From Leucobacter sp. Ag1 (GTDB taxonomy: Bacteria > Actinomycetota > Actinomycetes > Actinomycetales > Microbacteriaceae), in contig NZ_LAYO01000085.1 in assembly GCF_000980875.1 (NCBI RefSeq), positions 1 to 48,640 on the forward strand: a stretch of 48,640 nt of DNA. The letters are read 5' to 3'. A model generated the notes under the pieces. The model saw only the letters and a list, made by a program, of their open reading frames with translations. It was not told the origin of the DNA and made no database searches. Below are positions 26,043 through 34,162 of this stretch, piece after piece. Made by a program: the position numbers and the translations under genes. The number at the start of each line of letters is the position of its first letter. Position 1 is the stretch's first letter.

Positions 26043-26963
26043 TCAGGCCCAGGGCCGGAGCGCCTCGCGGTTGGTGCGGTGGTCGGCCAGGCGCCGTGCG
26101 GCGAAGGTCGCGAGATCGATGCCGGCCTCGGGCAGCACGTCCTGCTCGACGACGATCCACCCGGCGTAGCCCGCCCGATCCATGGCGTCCATGATGGTCG
26201 CGAGGTCGATGTCGCCGTCGCCGAACGCCGCGAAGGCGCCCGAGCTCCAGACCTCGACCATGCCTCCGCCCGCGTCGATGACCCGGGCGAGCTCGGCGCG
26301 ATCCACGTCCTTCAGGTGGAGGTGGTTGATGCGGGGCGCCCAGCGCTCGACCACGGCGGCGGGGTCGCCGCCGCCGAGCAGCAGGTGCCCGGTGTCGAAG
26401 GTGAGGCCGACGTCGACCCGGTCGAGGAACCGCTCGACCTCGTCGGGCGACTCGACGAACGTGCCCGCGTGGTGGTGGAAGGTCGGCTCGAGCCCGGCCG
26501 CGCGAACGCGCTCGGCCGCGCGGGCGGCGTTCGCGGCGAGGCGGTCCCAGCCGGCGGCGTCGAGCGGATCGACCGCGAGGCCGGGTCGCGCCTGGCGCGC
26601 TTCGGAGCCGGAGTCGGCGAGCGTCGGCTTGGGTCGGAACGCGGCGGGCCCGCCGAGCGCGGCGGCCGCGTCGGCGAACACCGTGAGCGCCGCGTCGAGC
26701 TCGGGCAGCGCGGCCGCGAACGCGTCGTCGTCGCTCATGGGCAGCTGGACCCAGCCGCCGGCGAGGCCGAAGCCGTGCGCGCGCAGGCGGGAGATCAGCG
26801 CTTCCCCCTCGCCGAGGTACCCGGCTGGGCCGAGGTCGATGCCGGCGTAGCCGGTCTCGTCGAGGATCTCGAGCATCTGATCGGGGGCGATGGTGTCGGC
26901 TCCCTCGGGGGTGAGCTCGAACACTCCGAAGCTCACCGGGGCACCGGCGACTCGTGCGTCCAT
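26043..26963 (-). CDS. iolE: inosose dehydratase-like TIM-barrel protein
   Basis: Xylose-isomerase-like barrel of 306 residues (IolE about 300). In the pathway IolE dehydrates 2-keto-myo-inositol. Metal-site segments are visible: FHHHAGTFVES, GLTFDTGHLLLGGGDP, INHLHLKDV and WIVVEQDV. The start at 26963 follows GGAGG by 7 nt; an upstream in-frame extension to 27056 has no family match. Directly upstream of iolG. An isomerase of the IolI/IolH type cannot be fully excluded. Confidence 0.82.
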   Translation of the reverse strand: MDARVAGAPVSFGVFELTPEGADTIAPDQMLEILDETGYAGIDLGPAGYLGEGEALISRLRAHGFGLAGGWVQLPMSDDDAFAAALPELDAALTVFADAAAALGGPAAFRPKPTLADSGSEARQARPGLAVDPLDAAGWDRLAANAARAAERVRAAGLEPTFHHHAGTFVESPDEVERFLDRVDVGLTFDTGHLLLGGGDPAAVVERWAPRINHLHLKDVDRAELARVIDAGGGMVEVWSSGAFAAFGDGDIDLATIMDAMDRAGYAGWIVVEQDVLPEAGIDLATFAARRLADHRTNREALRPWA

Positions 26964-27015
26964 GCGTGCGCCTCCTCGCGCTGTTCGATCGCTCGGGCAG
27001 CCTTGCCCGAGGCTT

Positions 27016-27025
27016 TGATAAGACA
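27016..27025. promoter_or_regulatory. IolR-like operator, iolE-iolG operon
   Basis: TGATAAGACA on the plus strand reads TGTCTTATCA on the minus strand, one mismatch to KGWCHTRACA. It overlaps minus-strand TATTGT (likely -10) and is followed by AATAGGGCATTT, shared with the transporter operon promoter. Confidence 0.55.
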
Positions 27026-27090
27026 ATAGGGCATTTCGGGAGCGCTCGCCATCCACACCCGCCCGATCGAGCTTGACACGCTCGAGTCTT

Positions 27091-27113
27091 CATGTGCGAC
27101 ACTGCCGCACATG
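27091..27113. promoter_or_regulatory. palindrome across the vapB start codon
   Basis: CATGTGCG (27091-27098) and CGCACATG (27106-27113) are exact inverted arms with a 7-nt spacer. The right arm contains the antitoxin ATG (27111). TTGACA (27073-27078) and GACACT (27098-27103) form a possible promoter 7 nt from the start. Likely autoregulatory operator of the VapBC complex. Confidence 0.7.
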
Positions 27114-27437
27114 AAGGAAATCGGAATCCGCGCACTGCAGCAGAACGCCTCCGCGACCGTTCACCGCGTGGCCGACGGCGAGTCGCTCGACGTCACCGAG
27201 CGAGGCCGACCGATCGCACGCCTCGTGCCGATCGGTCGCACGCAACGCGAGATGCTCCTCGCCAGCGGCAAGCTCCGCCCGGCGCTGATCGACCGCGACG
27301 AGTATCTGATCCGGCGGGCCGGGCATCTCGCGCGACGGGCGGAAGGCGAGCGGAACACCCACGAGCCCACCATCGGAGCCGGGGTACCCTCATCGACAGC
27401 GGAAGTCCTCGACGACCTCCGTGCGGATCGGATCTGA
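27111..27437 (+). CDS. vapB: type II antitoxin, Phd/YefM-VapB family
   Basis: 108-residue antitoxin. The N-terminal KEIGIRALQQNASATVHRVADGESLDVTERGRPIARLVPI is the Phd/YefM-like DNA-binding fold; the acidic C-terminal part, including TAEVLDDLRADR, should wrap the toxin. Longer than the usual 75-90 residues because of a middle segment LLASGKLRPALIDRDEYL. It precedes the toxin gene by 2 nt, and its start lies in the palindrome at 27091-27113. Confidence 0.9.
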   Translation: MKEIGIRALQQNASATVHRVADGESLDVTERGRPIARLVPIGRTQREMLLASGKLRPALIDRDEYLIRRAGHLARRAEGERNTHEPTIGAGVPSSTAEVLDDLRADRI

Positions 27438-27439
27438 GC

Positions 27440-27847
27440 GTGCTCGTCTACGCGGACACTTCCGCGCTCGCCAAGCTCATCGTCGAAGAGCCCGAGTCCG
27501 ATGCGCTCGTCGACTGGTACACGGAGGTCGAAGCGATCCTCGTCACCTCGGATCTCGCTCGAGTCGAGCTCATGCGCGCCGTACATCGCATCGACCCCGG
27601 GTTGTCGATCGACGCGCACGACCTGCTCCGCAGTTGCGAGATCATCAGCCTGGACTCGATCGACTACGAGCGCGCTGGCACACTGCCTCCGACGCCTCTG
27701 CGCAGCCTCGATGCGCTCCACCTGATCGCCGCGCAGAACCTCGGCGACGCGCTGGACGCGATCCTGACCTACGACATCCGCCTTGCCGAAGCCGCCGCGG
27801 TGTACGGAATCACGCCCGTGCACCCGGGCCGGGAACGACTCGCATGA
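27440..27847 (+). CDS. vapC: VapC-like PIN-domain toxin ribonuclease
   Basis: 135-residue PIN nuclease, predicted Mg-dependent RNase. Acidic residues: Asp6 in VYADTSALAKL, Glu43 in ARVELMRAV, Asp91 in SLDALHLIAA and Asp112 in LTYDIRLAEAA, all four in canonical spacing, so the active site is intact. GTG start 2 nt after the antitoxin stop. The pair sits between iolE and iolD operons and is not part of inositol metabolism. Confidence 0.92.
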   Translation: MLVYADTSALAKLIVEEPESDALVDWYTEVEAILVTSDLARVELMRAVHRIDPGLSIDAHDLLRSCEIISLDSIDYERAGTLPPTPLRSLDALHLIAAQNLGDALDAILTYDIRLAEAAAVYGITPVHPGRERLA

Positions 27848-27904
27848 GCCGCGCACCGATCCGCCTCGCCGCGGCAGTCGCCGCCCGAACGCACTCCACA
27901 GCAT

Positions 27905-27934
27905 TTGTCCAAAATATGTAGACCGGTCTATTAT
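27905..27934 (+). promoter_or_regulatory. promoter and operator of the LmrA/YxaF-type TetR gene
   Basis: TTGTCC (27905-27910), 18 bp, then TATTAT (27929-27934), 7 nt before the ATG at 27942. The perfect 12-bp palindrome TAGACCGGTCTA (27919-27930) overlaps the -10 and matches the box I recall for Bacillus LmrA/QdoR regulators. Confidence 0.75.
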
Positions 27935-27941
27935 TTGGGGC

Positions 27942-28541
27942 ATGACTTCCAAAGGTGACCTGACCCGAGCGCGGCTCGCGGCGTCCATGCTTGAACTCAT
28001 CCAGACCGGCGGCTACGCCGGCACCGGCCTGAACGCCGTCATCGAGCACGCCGCCGCCCCCAAGGGATCCATCTACTTCCACTTCCCGGACGGGAAGGAG
28101 GGCCTCGGTGTGGCAGCCGTCGAGCTGGCTGAGGCCCAGTTCGCGGCGCTGATCGCCGAGGCCGCCGAGGCCGCCGGCAGCGCGGCCGGTGCCGCGCGAG
28201 CCGCGATCGAGGCCCTGGCCGCCATCGTCGGCGAGAGCGACTTCCGGCTGGGCTGCCCCGTCTCCGTCGTCACCCTCGAAATGGGCGCCGAGAGCGAGCG
28301 GCTGCGGCAGGCCTGCGCGGCCGCCTTCGCATCGTGGATCACCCCGACCACCGAGTTGCTCGTGGGCAGCGGACTCGCCGAGTCCGAGGCCCGCTCGCTC
28401 GCGACCGTCGTCGTCTCGATGATCGAGGGCGCGGTCATCGTGTCCCGCGCCACCCGGAGCACCGAGCCCCTGCACGCGGCCGCCGACGTCGTGGCCGAGC
28501 TCATCGAGGGGCGCGTCGCTCAGGTCGGGGGCACCCGATGA
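27942..28541 (+). CDS. TetR family regulator, LmrA/YxaF type
   Basis: 199 residues. HTH region: RLAASMLELIQTGGYAGTGLNAVIEHAAAPKGSIYFHFPDGKEGLGVAAVELA, the signature of the YxaF/LmrA branch (PKGSIYFHFP). The C-terminal domain contains GCPVSVVTLEMGAESERLRQAC, also typical of the branch. Its stop overlaps the ATG of the SDR-hydrolase gene (ATGA), so it autoregulates a two-gene unit through the palindrome at 27919-27930. The inducer may be a flavonoid-like aromatic by analogy with QdoR; inference. Confidence 0.92.
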   Translation: MTSKGDLTRARLAASMLELIQTGGYAGTGLNAVIEHAAAPKGSIYFHFPDGKEGLGVAAVELAEAQFAALIAEAAEAAGSAAGAARAAIEALAAIVGESDFRLGCPVSVVTLEMGAESERLRQACAAAFASWITPTTELLVGSGLAESEARSLATVVVSMIEGAVIVSRATRSTEPLHAAADVVAELIEGRVAQVGGTR

Positions 28542-30343
28542 GCGCGGAGCTGTCCACCCGCAACGCGCTGGTCTTCGGGGCCTCTGGCCTCGTCGGCCGC
28601 ACCCTCATCCGCTCCCTCGTCGCGGCGAGAGCGGACGTCACCGCCGCCGTGCGCAGCGTGGAGTCGGGTATCCGGCTCGTGCGCTGGTTGCAGGAACGAG
28701 GCGTGACGCAGAGCATCTCCGTCGTGCTCGTCGACTTCGAGACGCCCGAGCTCCTGCCGGGCGGACCTGCGGCTTTCGCGCACATCACCGAGATCCACAA
28801 CTGCGCCGGGTCGTTCCGATTCGGCATGCCGGCGGAGGAGGCGCGCCGCGCCAACGTCGGCATCGTCGAGAAGGTCGTCGACTTCGCCGCCGAACTCCCC
28901 CGGTTGCAGCGTCTGCTGCACATCTCCGGCTACCGCGTGGGCGGCCAGGACCCCGCAGCGGTGCCGTGGTCCGACGAGCACCGGGCGGCGGTGTACGCGG
29001 AGCTCGGCGGCTACGAGGCGTCGAAGGTGGAGTCCGACGCGATCTTCCAGGCCCGGGCCGCCGAGCGGGGCGTCCCCTGGACGATTATCAACCCGGCCAC
29101 AGTGATCGGCGACAGCGTCACCGGGGAATCCGACCAGCACATCGGCATCGCGAGCACGATCGAGCAGGTGTGGGCGGGCACCGCCACCGCGCTGCCCGCG
29201 GGGAGCTCCACGTTTGTACCCGTGCTCACCGTCGATTACATGACGTCGTTCATGGCCGCGGCGGCGATCGATCCCGACGCCGCGGGGCAGGCGTACTGGA
29301 TCCTGGACGACCGGACGCCGCCGCTCACGGAGCTGCTCGTGCACGCCGGCCGGCACCTCGGAGCGCAAGTCCCGAAGCTCCGGATCCCCGTCGGCGTGAT
29401 CAAGCGCCTCCCGCAGTGGGTCACGGGGGCGGACCCCGAGACCCTCGGCTTCCTCTCCTCCGACCGCTACCCGACCGGTCCCGCCGTCGCGCTCGCCGCG
29501 CGGCACGGCGTCACCATGCCCGACGTGCGCACCTCGCTCGAACGGTGGGTCGATTACATGGCCGCGCACCGGTTCGGCACCGCGAAGGGCGGCGACCGCC
29601 GGTTCATCGACGCCGGAGGCGTGCGGACCTTCGAGCTGGGCGCCTCCGACGCACGGCGACTGATCCTGCCCGGGCTGCCGGTCAACGCCGACACCTGGGC
29701 CGATGTCGCGGCGGGCATCGGGGCGCGTGCGGTCGACCTGCCCGGGCTCGGGCTGAGCGGCGGCATGGGCATCCGCGACTGGGGGCGCTGGCTGCCCGGG
29801 ATCCTGGACGAGCAGCCACTCGAGTTCGTGGGCCACTCGATCGGCGCGGCCGCGGCGGTCATCGCCGCCGACCGGTTCCCCGAGCGGGTAGGGGCGCTGA
29901 CATTGATCGCGCCGTTCTTCCTGCAGCCGCGGGCGGGCGCCGGAACTCGCCTGCGACCGCTCGTGCGCGGCGTGCTGCGCCGCACGAGCGCGAGCGCGCT
30001 GTCGCGCCGCCTCACCGGTTCGGAGGCGAGCGCCGACCGGCTCACGAGCAGCGCCCAGGACCTGCGGCGGGGTCGTGCCAGGGCCGTGGCCGAGCACCTC
30101 GCGCAGGCGGGCTCGGAGCGCTGGCGCGCCGAGCTCCGCGAGGCGCTCGGCCGGTACGACGGACCCGTCCGCATCGTCACCGGAAGCGATGACCCGCTCG
30201 ATCCGCGTCTCGCCGCGGCGCTCGCGGCGCGGCCGAACGTCGAGATCGTGACGGTACCGGGCGCCGGGCATCATCCGCAGCTGACGCACCCGGACGCGCT
30301 CGTCGAACGGCTCGCCGGGTCGAAGGCGGCCCTGCCCGGTTAG
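28538..30343 (+). CDS. two-domain protein: SDR fused to alpha/beta hydrolase
   Basis: 601 residues. The N-terminal about 350 are an extended SDR of the thioester-reductase/male-sterility type: VFGASGLVGRT (12-22), IHNCAGSFRFG, SGYRVGG and Tyr159/Lys163 in YEASK. From about residue 365 an alpha/beta hydrolase follows: LILPGLPVNADTWADV, nucleophile Ser434 in VGHSIGAAAAV, Asp551/552 in GSDDPLDPR and His578/579 in GAGHHPQ. Both catalytic sets look intact, so it may reduce and hydrolyse the same ester or lactone. No frameshift joins them. It is convergent with iolD, and their stop codons overlap by 3 nt. Confidence 0.88.
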   Translation: MSAELSTRNALVFGASGLVGRTLIRSLVAARADVTAAVRSVESGIRLVRWLQERGVTQSISVVLVDFETPELLPGGPAAFAHITEIHNCAGSFRFGMPAEEARRANVGIVEKVVDFAAELPRLQRLLHISGYRVGGQDPAAVPWSDEHRAAVYAELGGYEASKVESDAIFQARAAERGVPWTIINPATVIGDSVTGESDQHIGIASTIEQVWAGTATALPAGSSTFVPVLTVDYMTSFMAAAAIDPDAAGQAYWILDDRTPPLTELLVHAGRHLGAQVPKLRIPVGVIKRLPQWVTGADPETLGFLSSDRYPTGPAVALAARHGVTMPDVRTSLERWVDYMAAHRFGTAKGGDRRFIDAGGVRTFELGASDARRLILPGLPVNADTWADVAAGIGARAVDLPGLGLSGGMGIRDWGRWLPGILDEQPLEFVGHSIGAAAAVIAADRFPERVGALTLIAPFFLQPRAGAGTRLRPLVRGVLRRTSASALSRRLTGSEASADRLTSSAQDLRRGRARAVAEHLAQAGSERWRAELREALGRYDGPVRIVTGSDDPLDPRLAAALAARPNVEIVTVPGAGHHPQLTHPDALVERLAGSKAALPG

Positions 30344-32265
30344 CCCAGCAGCGGCCGCTGGGCGCGCACGTGCTCCTCGTACTCGGCGCGGGCGCGCTGC
30401 GTCGATTCCAGCTCCGAGACCTCGGCCACCGGCACGTCCCACCAGCCCTCGCCGTCGGGCGCGTAGACGAGCGGGTCGCTGTTGATGTGGATCACGGTCG
30501 AGCGCGGCGACGCCTTCGCCGCGACCACGGCCTCGCGCAGCGCCTCGGCGGCACCCGGCGCGACCGGGATCTCGACCACGTCGACGCCGTAGCTGCGCGC
30601 GTTCATCGCGAGGTCGACGGGCAGCACCTCGTCGCCCTGGAAGTTGCGGGCCTCGGCGTCGTAGCGCCGGTACTTCGTGCCGAAGCGCTCCGAGCCGACC
30701 GTCTCCGACAGGTGCCCGATCGAGGCGTAGCCGTGATTCTGCACGATCACCACGACGAGTTTGATCCCCTCGGCCACGGCCGTCGCGAGCTCGGTGCTGA
30801 GCATCAGGTACGAGCCGTCGCCGACCATGACGATCACGTCGCGGTCGTCGCCCGCCGCGTCGAGCCCGCGCTTCGCGCCGAGTCCGCCCGCGATCTCGTA
30901 GCCCATGCACGAGTACGCGTACTCGACGTGGTACCCGAGCGGATCGCGCACGCGCCACAGCTTGTGCAGATCGCCCGGCAGGGATCCCGCGGCCTGCACG
31001 ATCACGTCGCGCGGGTCGCTCGCCGCATGCACCGCGCCGATGATCTCGGACTGTCCGGGCAGCTCCGCACCGGTCGGCGCGAGGGCCGCGTCGACGACGC
31101 CGTCCCACTCGCCCTTCTCGCGGGCCAGGCGCTCGGCCGAATCGGCGCCGAGCCGCCAGTCCGCGAGCAGCGGCGCGAGCTCGAGCAGCGTCTCGCGGGC
31201 GTCGGCCACGACGGGCAGCTGCGATCCGTGCTTGACCGCGTCGAACGCGGCGACGTTGATGTTGACGAAGCGCACGCCCGGATCCTGGAACGCGGTGCGC
31301 GATGCCGTCGTGAAGTCGCTGTACCGGGTGCCGATGCCGATCACGAGGTCGGCCTCGGCCGCGAGCCGGTTCGCGGCGGTGGTGCCCGTGGCTCCGACAC
31401 CGCCGAGGTACTGCGGGTGATCCCAGGGCAGCGATCCGCCGCCGGCCTGCGTCGTGCCGACCGGGATCCCCGTCGCCTCGGCGAGCTCCCGCAGCGCGTC
31501 CTCGGCACCCGAGTAGATGACGCCGCCGCCGGCGACGATGAACGGGCGCTTCGCGGATCGGATCGCCGCGACCGCGGCGGCGAGCGCATCGCGCTCGGGG
31601 CGCGGGCGCCGGATCCGCCACTCGCGCGGCTGCAGGAACTCGGCGGGCACGTCGAACGCCTCGGCCTGCACGTCCTCGGGCAGCGAGATGGTCACGGCGC
31701 CGGTCTCGGCCGGATCCGTGAGCACTCGCATCGCGCCGAGCGCGATCGAGAACAGCTGCTCGGGCCGCTGCACCCGGTCGAAGAAGCGCGAAAGCGGCCG
31801 GAAGGCGTCGTTCACGGTCAGCCCGATGTCGTGCGGCTGTTCGAGCTGCTGCAGCACGGGATCGGCGACGCGCGTCGCGAAGGTGTCGCTCGGCAGCAGC
31901 AGGGCGGGCAGGCGGTTCGTCGTGGCGAGCGCCGCGCCCGTGAGCAGGTTCGTGGCGCCGGGCCCCACGGAGGCGGCGGCCGCGAAGGTGCCGCGCCGGC
32001 GGTGCATGCGCGCGTAGCCGACGGCCTGGTGCACCATGGCCTGCTCGTTGCGGGCCTGGTAGTAGGGCATCAGCGCGGGATCCTGCGCGTTGAGCTGCTG
32101 CAGCGCCTGGCCGACGCCGGCCACGTTGCCGTGCCCGAAGATCCCGAACACGCCGGGCACGGTGCGTTCGCGGATCTCGGCGCCGGAGGCGTCCCGGTCG
32201 ACGGTCCACTGGTTCGCCAGGAACTCGATCAGCGCCTGGCCGACGGTCATGCGTCGCGCGGTCAT
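30340..32265 (-). CDS. iolD: 3D-(3,5/4)-trihydroxycyclohexane-1,2-dione acylhydrolase
   Basis: ThDP-dependent enzyme that opens the inositol-derived ring to 5-deoxy-glucuronate. 641 residues (Bacillus 637). MTVGQALIEFLANQ, GVFGIFGHGNVAGVGQAL and YYQARNEQAMVHQAVGYAR (with the ThDP-activating Glu) start the PYR domain; GDGSYLMLSTEL through VQNHGYASIG is the ThDP/Mg motif. ATG 32265 overlaps the iolB stop. Last gene of iolC-barrel-iolB-iolD. Confidence 0.96.
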   Translation of the reverse strand: MTARRMTVGQALIEFLANQWTVDRDASGAEIRERTVPGVFGIFGHGNVAGVGQALQQLNAQDPALMPYYQARNEQAMVHQAVGYARMHRRRGTFAAAASVGPGATNLLTGAALATTNRLPALLLPSDTFATRVADPVLQQLEQPHDIGLTVNDAFRPLSRFFDRVQRPEQLFSIALGAMRVLTDPAETGAVTISLPEDVQAEAFDVPAEFLQPREWRIRRPRPERDALAAAVAAIRSAKRPFIVAGGGVIYSGAEDALRELAEATGIPVGTTQAGGGSLPWDHPQYLGGVGATGTTAANRLAAEADLVIGIGTRYSDFTTASRTAFQDPGVRFVNINVAAFDAVKHGSQLPVVADARETLLELAPLLADWRLGADSAERLAREKGEWDGVVDAALAPTGAELPGQSEIIGAVHAASDPRDVIVQAAGSLPGDLHKLWRVRDPLGYHVEYAYSCMGYEIAGGLGAKRGLDAAGDDRDVIVMVGDGSYLMLSTELATAVAEGIKLVVVIVQNHGYASIGHLSETVGSERFGTKYRRYDAEARNFQGDEVLPVDLAMNARSYGVDVVEIPVAPGAAEALREAVVAAKASPRSTVIHINSDPLVYAPDGEGWWDVPVAEVSELESTQRARAEYEEHVRAQRPLLG

Positions 32266-33236
32266 CGTGCGGTCTCCTCGGTGTCGGGCGCGGGCTGCGC
32301 GTCGGGGGCGAAGGGCAGGCGGGCGTCGATGCCGAGCCCGTCCCAGGTGCTGCGCACCCAGCCGTGCGCGGGATCGTCGCTGATCAGCCAGACCCGCTCG
32401 GGGTCGGGGCCGGCCATGACGTTCAGGTAGTAGAGGTCGTAGCCCGGAGCCGCCACTGCCGGACCGTGATAGCCGAAGGGGATCAGCGCGACGTCGCCCG
32501 TGCGCACCATCGCGTCGATCTCGATGTCGCCCGCGGGCGACGAGTAGGTGCTGAACATGCCGAAGGCGTGCGCTTCGCTGGCCTCGACGGCGGCGCCGCG
32601 CGCCGGGGCGGACTCGAAGTAGTAGATCTCCTCGAGCCGCGACTCGTGCCCGGGCACGTGCTCGTCGTGCTTGTGCGGCGGGTACGACGACCAGTTCTCG
32701 GCCGGGGTGATGACCTCGCAGACGATGAAGCGGGAGGCGTCGAGCGCCTGCGGAGTGCCGAAGTTGTGCACCTGGCGGCTCGATGCGCCCCCGCCGCGCA
32801 GCTCGACCGGCACCTCGTCGGCGCCGATGCGCCGGGTCGGCAGCACGCGGTCGGTGGGCGAGGTCGCGACGGCGAACCGGCCGGGGCCGCCGACCGCCTC
32901 GACGGAGGCGGAGTCGACCGCGGCCGAGAGGTAGAGCACGTCGGTGGGACCGTCGAACACGGACGCGCGGCCCGCGAGCTCGATCGTCGCAGCGCCGTCG
33001 GCGGCTCCCGGTTCGGTGCGCGTCACCGCGAAGGATCCCGAGAGCGGCACGATGAGCCGTTCGACGCCCGCACCCTCGAGCGCGATCCGTTCGCCGGCCT
33101 CGAGCCGCGCGACCCGGAGGCCCGTGTGCGCCCAACCCGGCGTCCGCTCGTCGACGACGGTCTCCCAACCGTCCGCGCCGAGCGCTCCCCGCCGATGGAA
33201 CCAGCGCTCGCCGGATCCGTTCGCCTCCGCGGTCAT
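32262..33236 (-). CDS. iolB: 5-deoxy-glucuronate isomerase
   Basis: Bicupin isomerase converting 5-deoxy-glucuronate to 2-deoxy-5-keto-gluconate. 324 residues, somewhat longer than the typical 270-300 because of C- and N-terminal extensions. The metal-binding cupin stretch is WSSYPPHKHDEHVPGHESRLEEIYYF; GDVALIPFGYHGPAVAAPGYDLYYLNVMAGP ends the domain, both diagnostic of IolB. Overlaps iolD and the barrel gene by ATGA. Confidence 0.95.
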   Translation of the reverse strand: MTAEANGSGERWFHRRGALGADGWETVVDERTPGWAHTGLRVARLEAGERIALEGAGVERLIVPLSGSFAVTRTEPGAADGAATIELAGRASVFDGPTDVLYLSAAVDSASVEAVGGPGRFAVATSPTDRVLPTRRIGADEVPVELRGGGASSRQVHNFGTPQALDASRFIVCEVITPAENWSSYPPHKHDEHVPGHESRLEEIYYFESAPARGAAVEASEAHAFGMFSTYSSPAGDIEIDAMVRTGDVALIPFGYHGPAVAAPGYDLYYLNVMAGPDPERVWLISDDPAHGWVRSTWDGLGIDARLPFAPDAQPAPDTEETAR

Positions 33237-34162
33237 GCCGCCCCCTCCGTCGCCGTGGTCGTCAGATCACCGTGCACCAGTCGCGCGGCCGTGTCCACCG
33301 CGGCGGTCACGTCGCCGTCCTGCGGGTAGAGCAGCGTGCGCCCGACCGTGAGGCCGCGCACGCCGGGCAGCGCGAGCGCCCGCTCCCACGCGGCGAACGC
33401 GGCGTCGGGATCCCCGCCGCCCTCGCCGCCGAGCAGCAGGGTCGGCATGGTCGTCGCCTCCATCACCCGCTCCATCTCGTCGACCACGGGGAGCTTCATC
33501 CAGGTGTAGGCGCTGGAACGGCCGAGACCCGCTGCGATCGCGATCGAGAGGATCACGGCCTCGGGGCTCAGATCGTTGACGACGCGGCCCGTGCCGGCGT
33601 CGCGACCCGAGAGGAAGGGTTCGAGCATGATCGGGAGCCGCGCGTCGGCGGCCGCGTCGACGGCGCGCGCCGTGGCCTCGAGCGTGGGGGCGGTGCCCGG
33701 GTCGTCGAGGTCGACGCGGATCAGCGTCTTCGCGAAGTCGAGCCGCTGGGCGACCATCGCGGGGACGTCGTAGGCGGTGTAGCGGTCGTCCATCTCGAAG
33801 GAGGCGCCGCGCAGGCCCCCGCGGTTCATGGATCCGACGACGATCTTGCCGTCGAGCAGGCCGAGGGCCGCGAGGTCGTCGATCACGTCGGGGGTGCCGA
33901 GCACCCCGTCGACCCCGGGGCGGCTGAGCGCGTGGGCCAGGCGGTCGATGAGCTCGCCGCGGTTGCCCATCGCGGTGGCGTCGCCGCCGGCGGCGAGCGC
34001 ACCGCGCGCGGGGTGGTCGGCGGCGACGATGAAGAGGCGCCCGTCGCCCGCGAGCAGCTCGCGCCGTTCGCGGGTGGCGAGGTACTCGCCGATCGCCTCG
34101 GGATGTTCGGCGCGCACGGCGCGGAGCCGGGCGAGGTCCGCGTCGCTCAGTCGCAGGTTCAT
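33233..34162 (-). CDS. beta/alpha-barrel protein, candidate inositol-pathway aldolase
   Basis: 309 residues, class-I-aldolase-like barrel related to the Cgl0159 family found in actinobacterial iol clusters. LFIVAADHPARGALAAGG, DGVLGTPDVIDDLA and VVGSMNRGGLRGASFEMDDRYTAYD are prominent; TWMKLPVV holds a Lys that could form the Schiff base. In this pathway the phosphorylated product of IolC must be cleaved to malonate semialdehyde and DHAP (IolJ in Bacillus). No IolJ homologue is in the window, so this gene is the best candidate; function inferred from position between iolC and iolB. Confidence 0.8.
   Translation of the reverse strand: MNLRLSDADLARLRAVRAEHPEAIGEYLATRERRELLAGDGRLFIVAADHPARGALAAGGDATAMGNRGELIDRLAHALSRPGVDGVLGTPDVIDDLAALGLLDGKIVVGSMNRGGLRGASFEMDDRYTAYDVPAMVAQRLDFAKTLIRVDLDDPGTAPTLEATARAVDAAADARLPIMLEPFLSGRDAGTGRVVNDLSPEAVILSIAIAAGLGRSSAYTWMKLPVVDEMERVMEATTMPTLLLGGEGGGDPDAAFAAWERALALPGVRGLTVGRTLLYPQDGDVTAAVDTAARLVHGDLTTTATEGAA

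Noticed and set aside
26964..27056. N-terminally extended iolE start
   Set aside because: The extra residues do not match the family and overlap the operator region; GGAGG supports 26963.
28520..32209. 1229-codon minus-strand open frame
   Set aside because: Frame-shifted shadow of iolD plus antisense of the SDR-hydrolase gene, Arg/Ala-rich without motifs.
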